Of a DNA stretch of 64,000 nucleotides, positions 56,285 to 64,000 are shown piece by piece. Origin of the DNA: Haladaptatus halobius. Lineage in GTDB: Archaea; Halobacteriota; Halobacteria; Halobacteriales; Haladaptataceae. The position numbers and the translations under genes are program-made. The DNA lies in NCBI RefSeq assembly GCF_020618475.1, contig NZ_CP085336.1, positions 558,001 to 622,000 on the forward strand, in the 5' to 3' direction. The notes beneath the pieces were generated by a model. It was not told where the DNA came from, did not search any database, and worked only from the letters and a program-made list of their open reading frames with translations. Numbering within the stretch: position 1 is the first letter of the stretch; the number at the start of each line of letters is the position of its first letter.

Positions 56285-56855
56285 AATCGGCGAAAAACTC
56301 CATACGATGGCCCGATCAGAGAGGTCATCGTGAACCCTGGCGTCGCGTTCTCAGGACATTGAGTAGCCTACGAGGTTCGAGAGTCAAATTGGGCGTTGAC
56401 AGGGACAAACATGATCAACGGGAACACGCGCACGCGATGGCCGATTATCGCCGTCAATACCGATGAATCGAGAGCGTTGTGAGGTTCTCGCGGGAGTTGG
56501 TGAATGCTAACTGAATACAACGTCATTTTTGATAACATCCGTGGTGACCTCATCCCCGGCGCTCGAAGTGGGTTTATTGGGACAGCAGCCTTCTTTATCG
56601 ATGGAGAGCGTTACACCGAGTCATGGGATCTCACATCGGTTTGCATTTGACGACGCGACGTGACTGTAGTCAAAGAGGAGTTGTAAGTATTTTTGTGCCA
56701 GAAAAGGATACGTGGCTCGTGCTCGGAAGCGACCGTGCGATTCCGTGCTCTTAGTGTGCAAAGCAGATGCATGAAGCACGGACAGAATCTGGGCGAAACG
56801 GGGCGTTCGAGGAGTTCAACTACGCATCCCGGCGGTCACGGCGTCACCACCCTGC
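56285..56855. other. Intergenic region with a possible small frame
   Basis: A 48-codon frame starts at ATG 56504 and ends at TGA 56648 (MLTEYNVIFDNIRGDLIPGA, then GFIGTAAFFIDGERYTESWD). It may be a small protein or a fragment of a dead gene. The rest has no supported feature; the frame at 56693-56935 is not coding-like. Confidence 0.3.
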
Positions 56856-57398
56856 ATGGCTCGAACGGATTATTCGATTTTAGCAGCGCTCGGCAAACGG
56901 CTCATTGGGGACGAGTTCGCATCTGCGACTCCTGAGGCCGCTTTTGACGAACTACGACTGGTAAATCTCCTATCTCGTGATCTCTCTGATGTGGCTGATG
57001 AACGTTGGCCGGTGAATGCCGATGTATATCTGTATCGCCATAGGTTCGAAACACGTGATGGCAAGGCACCGTTTGTGAGTCTTAATCCGGTAGCGACATC
57101 AAAAACGGAAGACGGTGAACTCACCCTCATCGTTGGTGGTCGGACGGGCGGCTTCGATCCCGTGCAGATGATTGACGACCAAGTCGTATTGAACGCACAC
57201 GATGCTGCGATACGAGGAATCGAGGATGGAGACGATGTCACCATCGCTACTGAAGATGCTACGGTTACGACGACTACTGCCGTCAGTAACGATATTTGTG
57301 AGGAAATGGCTTATCTTCACGCGTATTGGGATAATCCCCTCGTCAGGTCAGCGTCGGGGACACCGACTGTGACGATTACTCGCGGTACGACTGCTTGA
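56856..57398 (+). pseudogene. C-terminal part of a molybdopterin oxidoreductase
   Basis: About 180 residues. RTDYSILAALGKRLIGDEFA corresponds to the helix before the last domain; KAPFVSLNPVATSKTEDGEL and VVLNAHDAAIRGIEDGDDVT are the molybdopterin-dinucleotide binding domain of nitrate reductase/formate dehydrogenase-type enzymes. The iron-sulphur and molybdenum-binding parts, about 500 residues, are absent upstream. The ATG at 56856 is accidental. Convergent with ppsA. Confidence 0.65.
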
Positions 57399-57440
57399 GG
57401 CAGTGGACGCAGCTTTCGGAATGGCCACACTTTTCGTATA

Positions 57441-59732
57441 TTACCGAATCGAGTCGAGGACGAGCTTCTGTTCCGTACGCTTGACCTCATGTTGGACGTC
57501 GCGCACCGCATCGATGTTCGCCGAGATCGAGGTAACGCCGGCGTTGACGAGGAACTGCACCATTTTCGGCTTCGAGCCGGCCTGTCCGCAGATGCTCGTC
57601 CTTATATCGAACTCTTTGCATGTATCGATGGCCGACGCGATGAGTTCCAGCACGGCCGGGTGAAGTTCGTTGAACCGGTCGGCGACACGCACGTTGTTGC
57701 GGTCAATCGCCAGAGTGTACTGGGTGAGGTCGTTCGTCCCAAACGAGACAAAGTCGATGCCGGTCTTCGCGAGTTCTTTGACCAAGAGCGCTGACGCAGG
57801 CGTCTCGATCATCACGCCCCACTCGCGCTTGTCAGAGTCGATACCTGCCTCGTACATTAGTTTCTTGACTTGGGAGACATCCTCGACGTCATTGACTAGC
57901 GGAAACATCAGCTCAACGTTGTCACAGCCGATTTCGAATAGACGGCGGAACGCTTCGAGTTCGTGTCTGAAGATGTCGGGCTTGTCGAGGCTCCGACGGA
58001 TGCCTCGGTAGCCGAGCATCGGGTTGTGTTCGTCAGGTTCGTCTTTGCCACCAGGGAGTTGACGGAACTCGTCGGTCGGCGCGTCGAGCGTGCGAACGCG
58101 AACGGGTCGTGGGTAGAACTCCTCGGCGGCAGTACAGACACCTTCAACTATTTCATCGACATAGGCACGCTCGCCGTTCTCGTGGATATAACGCTCGGGC
58201 GTCATACCCAGTGAGAGCACCATGTGTTCAATACGGAGGAGACCGATCCCATCGCCTCCCGTCGCCGCCGCGCGTTCTGCAGCCTCGGGGATGGAGACGT
58301 TGACCTTCACTTCGGTGGCGGTCATCGGTTTGACCGGCGTCTTCGGACGGATCTCCCTGACTGGTTCACGCTCTTGGATGTTCCTGGTCTTTCCTCCCTC
58401 GCGAATTGTGCCCTTATCGCCGTCGATAGTAACTGTCTGCCCGTCACTGAGCTGGTTAGTGGCACTCCCGCAACCGACGGTAGCGGGAACGCCAAGTTCT
58501 CGGGAAACGATGGCGGCGTGGGAGGTCATTCCACCCTCATCGGTGACAATTCCTGCAGCACGTTTCATTGCCGGCACCATATCGGGCATCGTCATCTCGG
58601 TAACGATGATATCGCCCTCCGCAATATTGTCGAACTGGTCGACTTTCGTGACGGTACTAACTGGCCCGGAGACGATACCGGGGCTGGCACCCAGTCCGCG
58701 TAACAAAACGTCATTGGTGCCCCGAGTGCCCTCAGTCCCGCTGTTAGTAAGAGAATCACTTTCAGCTCCCTCACAACTGCTGCTGCTAATGGTTGTGATG
58801 GGTCGTGACTGAAGCATATATATTTCGCCGTCGTGGATAGCCCACTCGACGTCTTGGGGCTTGCTGTAGTGGGTTTCGGCCTGCTCACCGAGTTCGACGA
58901 GCGCAGCGATTTCCTCATCTGAGAGTACACGCACCTCTTGCTTGTCCTCGGGGACATTGCGCTCACCTGTCTCGCCGGTTTCCGGGTCTTTGACGTGCAT
59001 TACTTTCTTGTCGGCGACAGTCACCTCTTCGACACTTCCGGACTTGCGGTCGATGATATAGTTGTCGGGAGAGACTGCCCCGGAGACAACCGCCTCGCCG
59101 AGCCCCCATGCGGCTTCAATGATGATTTGTGGTTCACCCGTCGACGGATGGGAGGTGAACATCACGCCGGACTTCTCAGCGTCGACCATCTGTTGGACGA
59201 CGACCGCGATGTCCACCTCGTCGTGCGAGAATCCCTGTCGGTTCCGGTAGTAGATGGCACGCTGGGAGAACAGCGATGCCCAGCACTCCTTGACGCAGTT
59301 CAGGAGTCTCTCCTGGGTGACGTTGAGGAATGTCTCCTGCTGGCCCGCGAAGGAGGCGTCGGGGAGGTCCTCAGCCGTCGCCGACGACCGGACGGCGACG
59401 AACGCCTCCTCACCGTCGTCGCCGATCGACTGGTAGGCTTCGAGAATCTCCTCGCGGACGCTCTCGGAGAGCTCCGTTCCCATGATGAGATCGTGAGCGC
59501 GCTGTTGTGCCTCCGCAAGCGCGCCGGAATCTTCGGGGTCGATGTCGACCGCTTCGAAAAGCTCGTCGTCGATTCCGGAGTCTTCGATGAACGCACGGTA
59601 GGTTCCTGCGGTCACAACGAACCCTAGTGGGACCGGCAGATCCGCTGCTGTGAGTTCTCCCAGTGAGGCAGCCTTGCCACCGACGGTTTCGAGATCCGCA
59701 GCCCTAATACTATCTAGCCAAAGTCTCGCCAT
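57441..59732 (-). CDS. ppsA: Phosphoenolpyruvate synthase
   Basis: 763 aa pyruvate, water dikinase: makes PEP from pyruvate and ATP for gluconeogenesis. N-terminal ATP-grasp domain (LETVGGKAASLGELTAADLP, FVAVRSSATAEDLPDASFAG), central swivelling domain with phosphohistidine motif GGMTSHAAIVSRELGVPATV, and C-terminal PEP-binding barrel (RIEHMVLS, FVSFGTNDLTQYTLAIDRN, ICGQAGSKP). ATG 59732 is chosen because a TATA-like AATAATAATC lies about 36 bases upstream; an ATG eight codons earlier would sit only about 12 bases from it. A 14-base palindrome lies about 100 bases upstream. Confidence 0.95.
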   Translation of the reverse strand: MARLWLDSIRAADLETVGGKAASLGELTAADLPVPLGFVVTAGTYRAFIEDSGIDDELFEAVDIDPEDSGALAEAQQRAHDLIMGTELSESVREEILEAYQSIGDDGEEAFVAVRSSATAEDLPDASFAGQQETFLNVTQERLLNCVKECWASLFSQRAIYYRNRQGFSHDEVDIAVVVQQMVDAEKSGVMFTSHPSTGEPQIIIEAAWGLGEAVVSGAVSPDNYIIDRKSGSVEEVTVADKKVMHVKDPETGETGERNVPEDKQEVRVLSDEEIAALVELGEQAETHYSKPQDVEWAIHDGEIYMLQSRPITTISSSSCEGAESDSLTNSGTEGTRGTNDVLLRGLGASPGIVSGPVSTVTKVDQFDNIAEGDIIVTEMTMPDMVPAMKRAAGIVTDEGGMTSHAAIVSRELGVPATVGCGSATNQLSDGQTVTIDGDKGTIREGGKTRNIQEREPVREIRPKTPVKPMTATEVKVNVSIPEAAERAAATGGDGIGLLRIEHMVLSLGMTPERYIHENGERAYVDEIVEGVCTAAEEFYPRPVRVRTLDAPTDEFRQLPGGKDEPDEHNPMLGYRGIRRSLDKPDIFRHELEAFRRLFEIGCDNVELMFPLVNDVEDVSQVKKLMYEAGIDSDKREWGVMIETPASALLVKELAKTGIDFVSFGTNDLTQYTLAIDRNNVRVADRFNELHPAVLELIASAIDTCKEFDIRTSICGQAGSKPKMVQFLVNAGVTSISANIDAVRDVQHEVKRTEQKLVLDSIR

Positions 59733-59827
59733 CTGTCTATACTGTGTAAGCTGCATACGTAGATTATTATTCTTTGGAAGTCGCTAGATGTTGTGCTGTG
59801 ACCAAGCAGCGAGAACGCCTTATTCTA

Positions 59828-59841
59828 GTACGATATCGTAC
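59828..59841. promoter_or_regulatory. Perfect palindrome upstream of ppsA, possible operator
   Basis: GTACGATATCGTAC is a perfect 14-base inverted repeat, about 60 bases upstream of the ppsA TATA-like box. It could bind a dimeric regulator. It does not match the TACT-N7/8-GAGTA motif reported for TrmB, the known haloarchaeal regulator of ppsA. The rest of 59757-60166 is AT-rich and has no gene. Confidence 0.35.
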
Positions 59842-60129
59842 ACGGTGGTTCCTCGGGTAGGTTAATCGGACTTTCTGTCCGGTCTTTCGGGATCGTTACT
59901 GAGGCCGGTCAGAGCGTCATGTTCTTCGCTACGCGTAAAAAGACAGACTTAACCTCGTGTTTTGCCCGCTCCGTGTTGTCCTCACCGTTGAAATGCAGCA
60001 ATGGATGAGGAGATTTGTAAACCAGCATCCGTTGACTGACAAACTAATGTTGAGATTAGTACGTTTATATTGGTTAAAAACTTATCAGGTTGAAAAGCCG
60101 GCGTAAGGAGCGAGCCCATATCTACTCAG

Positions 60130-60142
60130 TATATTTACATTT
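60130..60142 (+). promoter_or_regulatory. TATA-like box of the COG0523 GTPase gene
   Basis: TATATTTACATTT lies about 31 bases before ATG 60167, favouring that start over the in-frame ATG at 60194. Confidence 0.4.
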
Positions 60143-60166
60143 AAACGCTCCAACCGAGGTTTCATT

Positions 60167-61327
60167 ATGCACCGTCATGAGTTTTTATACATTATGCACG
60201 AATCAGTAGAAGACATTCCGATAACGGTTATATGTGGTCCGCTGGGGGCAGGTAAAACAACATTAGTCAACCGACTACTAAAAAACTCTGGAGAGAGGCG
60301 AATAGCCGTCATTGTCAACGATATGGGCGAAGTGAACATCGATGCAGAGTTAGTCGAAGACGAGACAGAAGAGGGGGTTATCGACCTCTCGAATGGGTGC
60401 ATTTGCTGTCGCCTTCAAGAAGATTTAGTGACGGAGGTAACCCGTCTAGCTGATCAACGATCGTTTGATCACCTTGTTGTTGAAGCTTCGGGGATCAGCG
60501 AACCAATTCCCATCGCTCGATCACTAACGGTCGGCTTGGAGGAAAAGAGCCTTTCAGACCGCTTCGATCTAGATACTACCGTTTCCGTTATTGACGCCTA
60601 TGGATTCTGGAAAGCGTTCGATCCCGAGGAATCGCTTCCGGACTCTGTGCCCGGCCCAAAGCGTCCATTGACGGAAGTGTTAGTCGATCAAATCGAGTTT
60701 TGCGACGTGCTGTTACTGAACAAGTGTGATATGGTTCCTGAAAAAGCGCTAAACGCGGTTGAGGCGGCAATTGAGGAACTTCAGCCACGTGCAGAAATTC
60801 ACCGGACGAGATACAGTCAAATAAACCCAAATGATGTGCTTGACACTGGTCTATTCGACTTTGAGGAAGCGAAACGGCAGCAAGGCTGGAAACGAGCTCT
60901 AGCCAACGGTCAGGACAAAGCCGGCAATGAGAACCATGACCATAGCCACAAGCATAGTGGTGAAGCAGTTTCGGCAGCGACTGCCCATGGGGTAGAATCG
61001 TTTGTCTATTATCGGGATCGGCCGTTCTATCCAACACGATTCAACAGTTGGCTTGACGAATGGCGTGGTAATATCATTCGCGCGAAAGGATTCGCGTGGA
61101 TATCGAGTCGTCCAGGGACTGTTCTTGGTATAAGTCAGGCGGGCCCGGAAGTACAGGCCGGCCCCATTGGCCGGTGGGGGGACGACGAACCGATGACCAG
61201 ACTAGTGTTCATTGGGCGTGACCTTAATGAAGTTGACCTGACTGCAGAACTTGACGACTGTTTGGCGACAGCTGAAGAACAAGCTGCGGAAGATCTTGAG
61301 GATCCCTTCCCCCGCAATTCCGACTAA
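60167..61327 (+). CDS. COG0523 (CobW/ZNG-like) metal-chaperone GTPase
   Basis: 386 aa G3E GTPase. P-loop GPLGAGKTT, the family metal motif GCICC within LSNGCICCRLQEDLV, Walker B-like LVVEASGISEP, and base-recognition NKCD (LLNKCDMVP). A His-rich segment HDHSHKHSG near 263-271 and a C-terminal CobW domain (YYRDRPFYPTRFNSW, FAWISSRPGTVLG) complete it. Such proteins insert Zn, Co or Fe into client enzymes; the His segment suggests metal storage or sensing. Candidate clients nearby are the zinc dehydrogenase at 61569 and other metalloenzymes. The start at 60167 is favoured by the TATA box; 60194 also possible. Confidence 0.93.
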   Translation: MHRHEFLYIMHESVEDIPITVICGPLGAGKTTLVNRLLKNSGERRIAVIVNDMGEVNIDAELVEDETEEGVIDLSNGCICCRLQEDLVTEVTRLADQRSFDHLVVEASGISEPIPIARSLTVGLEEKSLSDRFDLDTTVSVIDAYGFWKAFDPEESLPDSVPGPKRPLTEVLVDQIEFCDVLLLNKCDMVPEKALNAVEAAIEELQPRAEIHRTRYSQINPNDVLDTGLFDFEEAKRQQGWKRALANGQDKAGNENHDHSHKHSGEAVSAATAHGVESFVYYRDRPFYPTRFNSWLDEWRGNIIRAKGFAWISSRPGTVLGISQAGPEVQAGPIGRWGDDEPMTRLVFIGRDLNEVDLTAELDDCLATAEEQAAEDLEDPFPRNSD

Positions 61328-61332
61328 TCAGA

Positions 61333-61494
61333 TTAGGTAGCGCCGTAGCCGACTTCCTCGCGAAGTTCGTCCCACGAATCATGGAACCCGTAGGTTGCTT
61401 CTGACTCTACACTAACAACAGTCTGGTAGACGTCGTCGTACTCCAACAACTGAGTCCAGCCATCATGGTATCGGAAGCTACAGTATTGACACAT
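61333..61494 (-). CDS. Small CxxC protein of unknown function
   Basis: 53 aa from ATG 61494: MCQYCSFRYHDGWTQLLEYD followed by an acidic segment ending EEVGYGAT. The N-terminal CxxC and nearby His suggest a metal site. Its stop is only five bases from the stop of the convergent COG0523 GTPase. A TATA-like CTATATTCC lies about 25-30 bases before the ATG. It is short but has a promoter, a clean start and coding-like composition, so it is probably real. Confidence 0.6.
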   Translation of the reverse strand: MCQYCSFRYHDGWTQLLEYDDVYQTVVSVESEATYGFHDSWDELREEVGYGAT

Positions 61495-61568
61495 GTACAC
61501 TCGTATCCTATTTAGGAATATAGAAGTATCGGTAAAATCTGGAAGAGAGGAGAACGAATTCGGTGGAA

Positions 61569-62732
61569 TTAGGGTTCCAGCAGAACCTTTGTGACGCCTT
61601 CTTCACGATTGTCGAATTTCTCGTACATCTCTGGCGCGTCCTCTAGGTCGACACGGTGCGAGACGACCCAACTGGGGTCAGCTCGACCTGAAATAATCAT
61701 GTCGCGGAGTTCACGGTTGTATTCTTTGACGTTACACTGGCCGGTGCCGAGAGCTTGACCTTTCTCGAAGAGGAGGCCGAAGTCGATGCCGAGGCGGCCC
61801 TGTGCAGCCATGTCGTCGGGTGCGCCAGGGTCGTCAGGCACATACAGACCAGGAATCCCGAGCTCACCAGTTGGACGAACAGTCCGGATGAGGTTGTTAA
61901 TAACGATGGCCGGATTTTCACGAGCTGGGTCATATGCACCATCACCCTCCTTATCTGGGTCAATCGCCTGATAACCGACAGCGTCGACGCCTTTATCAAC
62001 ACCACCGCCATGAAGGTTCTTGATTTGTTCGACAGGATTGCCTTCCTCAAAGTTGATCGGGATTGCATCGCAGTGCTCTTCTACGAGTTCAAGGCGGCTC
62101 GGGACGCGATCCACCACGTAAATCTCAGAAGCACCCTTAAGCTTCGCACTGTACGCTGCCATCAATCCGACTGGACCAGCGCCGTATATCGCAACGGAGT
62201 CGCCTGCCTCGAGATTGGCGAGTTCTGTACCGTGCCAGCCAGTCGGGAAGATGTCAGCCAGTAAGGCAAACGAATCTTCGTGTTCTCTTCCCTCTGGAAG
62301 TTTAAGCGCGTTGAAATCTGCAAATGGGATGCGGAGTTTTTCGGCTTGACCGCCTTGGTATGGTCCCATTGCGACGTACCCATATGCCCCACCTGCGAAG
62401 CCAGGATTAACGTTCGTACAGAAACCTGTGTAACCGCTCTCACAGTTCTCACAGAATCCACAAGCAACGTTAAACGGGGCGACAACGCGGTCTCCTTTTT
62501 CAAGGCTACTGACTGCGTCTCCGACCTCCGTCACGGTACCCATATTTTCGTGTCCAAATACGATTCCCGGTTCCGCGGCCGTCCTCCCTTCGTACATATG
62601 GAGGTCGGACCCACAAATACATGACGTTGTGATGTCAATTACTACATCATTTGGATGTTCGATTGCCGGTTCTTCAACTTCTTCGACTGCGACCTCATGT
62701 TCGCCTTTAAAGACGACAGCGTCCATGGACAT
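61569..62732 (-). CDS. Zinc-dependent alcohol dehydrogenase, formaldehyde-dehydrogenase-like
   Basis: 387 aa MDR-family enzyme. Catalytic zinc ligand Cys in TSCICGSDLHMYEG with His following, GHENMGTVTEVGD with the GHE motif, structural zinc cluster CGFCENCESGYTGFC, and the extended cofactor region IYGAGPVGLMAAYSAKLKG. Matches the glutathione-independent formaldehyde dehydrogenase group by its long C-terminal half (FGLLFEKGQALGTGQCNVKE). Start at 62732 (MSMDAVVFKGEH) is preferred from homology and a TATA-like box near 62772; 62726 and 62753 are alternatives. Confidence 0.92.
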   Translation of the reverse strand: MSMDAVVFKGEHEVAVEEVEEPAIEHPNDVVIDITTSCICGSDLHMYEGRTAAEPGIVFGHENMGTVTEVGDAVSSLEKGDRVVAPFNVACGFCENCESGYTGFCTNVNPGFAGGAYGYVAMGPYQGGQAEKLRIPFADFNALKLPEGREHEDSFALLADIFPTGWHGTELANLEAGDSVAIYGAGPVGLMAAYSAKLKGASEIYVVDRVPSRLELVEEHCDAIPINFEEGNPVEQIKNLHGGGVDKGVDAVGYQAIDPDKEGDGAYDPARENPAIVINNLIRTVRPTGELGIPGLYVPDDPGAPDDMAAQGRLGIDFGLLFEKGQALGTGQCNVKEYNRELRDMIISGRADPSWVVSHRVDLEDAPEMYEKFDNREEGVTKVLLEP

Positions 62733-62959
62733 CGTTTGTAATACTCCATTCATCTTCTCTGGGCGACCATATTTATATCTATGGTCTACTTGGAAAATCA
62801 CAAAAATGGATTCTTGAGAATGAATAATAGTGGACAGCTTGTGTCTTCTAATAATTGTTCTTCTGATGGTTTGTGGTATATACTTCACGGGCTGCCAAGA
62901 CGAATACCCTGAGGCCTGGTCCCGAGGCGATCCATTGTCTCAAACGAATTTGTGGATGC

Positions 62960-63235
62960 TTTTGGGAATGTACGTTGAAAACGATGACTTCCAGTTTCAG
63001 ATGGAGCTTGCAATATCGTGACGGTGATTGGTATCTCCACTTTCGATGCGAAAAGTGAGGGACGACGAAACGCCCGAATCAGAGGCCAAGCACAGAACAG
63101 TCCTGGGTGTGGATTTGGGCATCAACAATATCACAGTTGCTTAGACAGGTCGACAGAGACGCACCCATAGATGTGCGCTTGGATTGCGTGACATTGAATA
63201 TGAATGACGAATATTCGACTACCGCTCTCAGCGGT
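62960..63235 (+). pseudogene. Degenerate TnpB (IS1341-type) fragments
   Basis: Pieces in different frames are recognisable: WSLQYRDGDWYLHFRCEK near 63005-63057, and VLGVDLGINNITVA, the first RuvC strand of TnpB, near 63105-63156, followed by an in-frame stop. The zinc finger and remaining RuvC motifs are missing. An end-like repeat follows at 63258. A dead element. Confidence 0.6.
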
Positions 63236-63257
63236 TAGAACGGGAATCCATGCGAAA

Positions 63258-63290
63258 GCCTCGAAACTTGAGCCCCGAGGCAATTTATAG
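63258..63290 (+). repeat. Degenerate IS1341-type end repeat
   Basis: CCTCGAAACTTGAGCCCCGAGGCA has the same hairpin arms (CCTCG/CGAGG) as the units at 50061 and 54930 and lies just downstream of the tnpB fragments, where an IS1341-type right end belongs. From 63291 to 63436 nothing is seen. Confidence 0.4.
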
Positions 63291-63436
63291 AGAGCCATTC
63301 CACTGTTCGTACGAAGATGTGACGTACAGAGCTGAGTGGGGATTGGAATAACGAAGAATAACCCGAAGTACCCCGCACTGTGAGGTTCAGGGTAGTTGAT
63401 CAGCGTAAAGTAATGCTGGCCGCTGTCTCATATCAT

Positions 63437-64000
63437 CTATGAATTGTAGGCGTCCTGTGCGAGCTGGTGGAATCTGTGGACAGTATGTTCATTCGGCCCA
63501 AGCTGTGCTTGTGAAAGTGCACCTGTTTGCAGTCCTGCCCACTGGCGTTCAACCAACTCGAAGTCCTCCTCTTGCAGTTGACGACTTGTTCGAATGAAAT
63601 TCATCTCTTCCTCGGAGAGCTCTGGACTCTCGAAGTAGTAGTCTGCGATGAGCTGGAACCGGTTGGTGTCGATCGGGTCGATGATATATGTGCCGTAGCC
63701 GTCGGCGGTACCATACATATTGACCGTGAAGTTCGGCCAGAAGTAGTGGAACTGAGCTTCGTGTTCGTCATGAATTCGTAGCTCATCATCGACATCCTGT
63801 CTATGTTTGTAGTGAAGCACCCAATGGTAGTCGTTGACTTCAAGTTCAGATTTCTTAAGCCGTAGCCCTTTTACCCAGTCCTGATGGTTCGCTTGGCAGT
63901 GGTCACACTCTGAATAGTTGCTGCTGAATACCTTCCAGTTGCACTCAACCTCCGAAACGATGCGATTTGCGTGTTCGTATTTGCCGAGTGGAAGCGCTTC
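63437..64000 (-). CDS. Rieske non-heme iron oxygenase alpha subunit, 3' part
   Basis: 188 codons open to the window edge; the 5' part, with the Rieske cluster, lies outside. The visible part is the catalytic domain: VECNWKVFSSNYSECDHC, then QANH, gives the iron ligands (two His in the ECDHCQANH motif, variant of the ECYHCxxxH form), and FHYFWPNFTVNMYG, then NRFQLIADYYFES, are typical of the choline monooxygenase/ring-hydroxylating family. Ends LAQDAYNS at 63437. Such enzymes hydroxylate or demethylate aromatic or quaternary-amine substrates. Which one cannot be read here. Confidence 0.85.
   Translation of the reverse strand, partial: EALPLGKYEHANRIVSEVECNWKVFSSNYSECDHCQANHQDWVKGLRLKKSELEVNDYHWVLHYKHRQDVDDELRIHDEHEAQFHYFWPNFTVNMYGTADGYGTYIIDPIDTNRFQLIADYYFESPELSEEEMNFIRTSRQLQEEDFELVERQWAGLQTGALSQAQLGPNEHTVHRFHQLAQDAYNS

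Noticed and set aside
59828..59841. TrmB binding site upstream of ppsA
   Set aside because: The palindrome does not have the TACT-N7/8-GAGTA form reported for TrmB.

Overview
The window is chromosomal or megaplasmid DNA of a halophilic archaeon (class Halobacteria). This rests on the strongly acidic predicted proteins, TATA-like boxes sitting about 25-35 bases before start codons with little or no leader, and haloarchaeal families such as the archaea-specific SMC-related protein, the proCBA operon and relics of IS1341-type (IS200/IS605) elements. No rRNA, tRNA or CRISPR array was found. By eye, base composition is a mosaic: about 12.8-43.3 kb is clearly richer in G+C than both flanks. Product names come from motifs and family recall; no search was run.

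Left part (0-12.6 kb). A minus-strand set reads IclR regulator, TPP-dependent lyase, PaaK-like acyl-CoA ligase, B12 mutase large subunit, B12 mutase small subunit, then the start of a further gene cut by the window edge. The mutase is annotated by family as methylmalonyl-CoA mutase, but its substrate-site residues (Ile118, Asp145, Gln236) are those reported for 2-hydroxyisobutyryl-CoA mutase. With the ligase and a 2-hydroxyacyl-CoA-lyase-like enzyme alongside, this looks like an archaeal pathway for a branched 2-hydroxy acid, and it is the most interesting system here. An SMC-related ATPase, about 1.9 kb of decayed genes, a second IclR regulator and an amidohydrolase follow.

Central GC-rich catabolic island (12.8-43.3 kb). 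It carries a complete 2-oxoacid dehydrogenase complex (E2 on plus; E1alpha-E1beta-E3 on minus), two acyl-CoA synthetases, an acyl-CoA dehydrogenase, four MaoC/hotdog proteins, several SDR and MDR oxidoreductases, two LLM flavin/F420 oxidoreductases, a double-domain carboxymuconolactone-decarboxylase-like protein, a thioesterase, an alpha/beta hydrolase and a branched-chain-amino-acid-type ABC importer split into JHM (plus) and GF (minus). Together they suggest uptake, CoA activation and beta-oxidation-like breakdown of an unidentified organic acid. The island is eroding: two separate hydantoinase/acetone-carboxylase-type clusters have large internal deletions, an MFS transporter has three different in-frame stop codons, and an aldo/keto reductase has a one-base frameshift.

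Right part (43.3-64 kb). Lower G+C. An iron alcohol dehydrogenase, a quinone oxidoreductase, a MaoC paralogue and an SDR are followed by small winged-helix proteins, a truncated metal-dependent hydrolase, an IS630-type relic, the intact proline operon proC-proB-proA, and a long graveyard (53.6-57.4 kb) with TnpB-type RNA/end relics, an aldehyde dehydrogenase chimera and a molybdopterin enzyme tail. Phosphoenolpyruvate synthase, a COG0523 metal-chaperone GTPase with a small CxxC protein, a zinc alcohol dehydrogenase, a TnpB relic and the 3' part of a Rieske oxygenase close the window.
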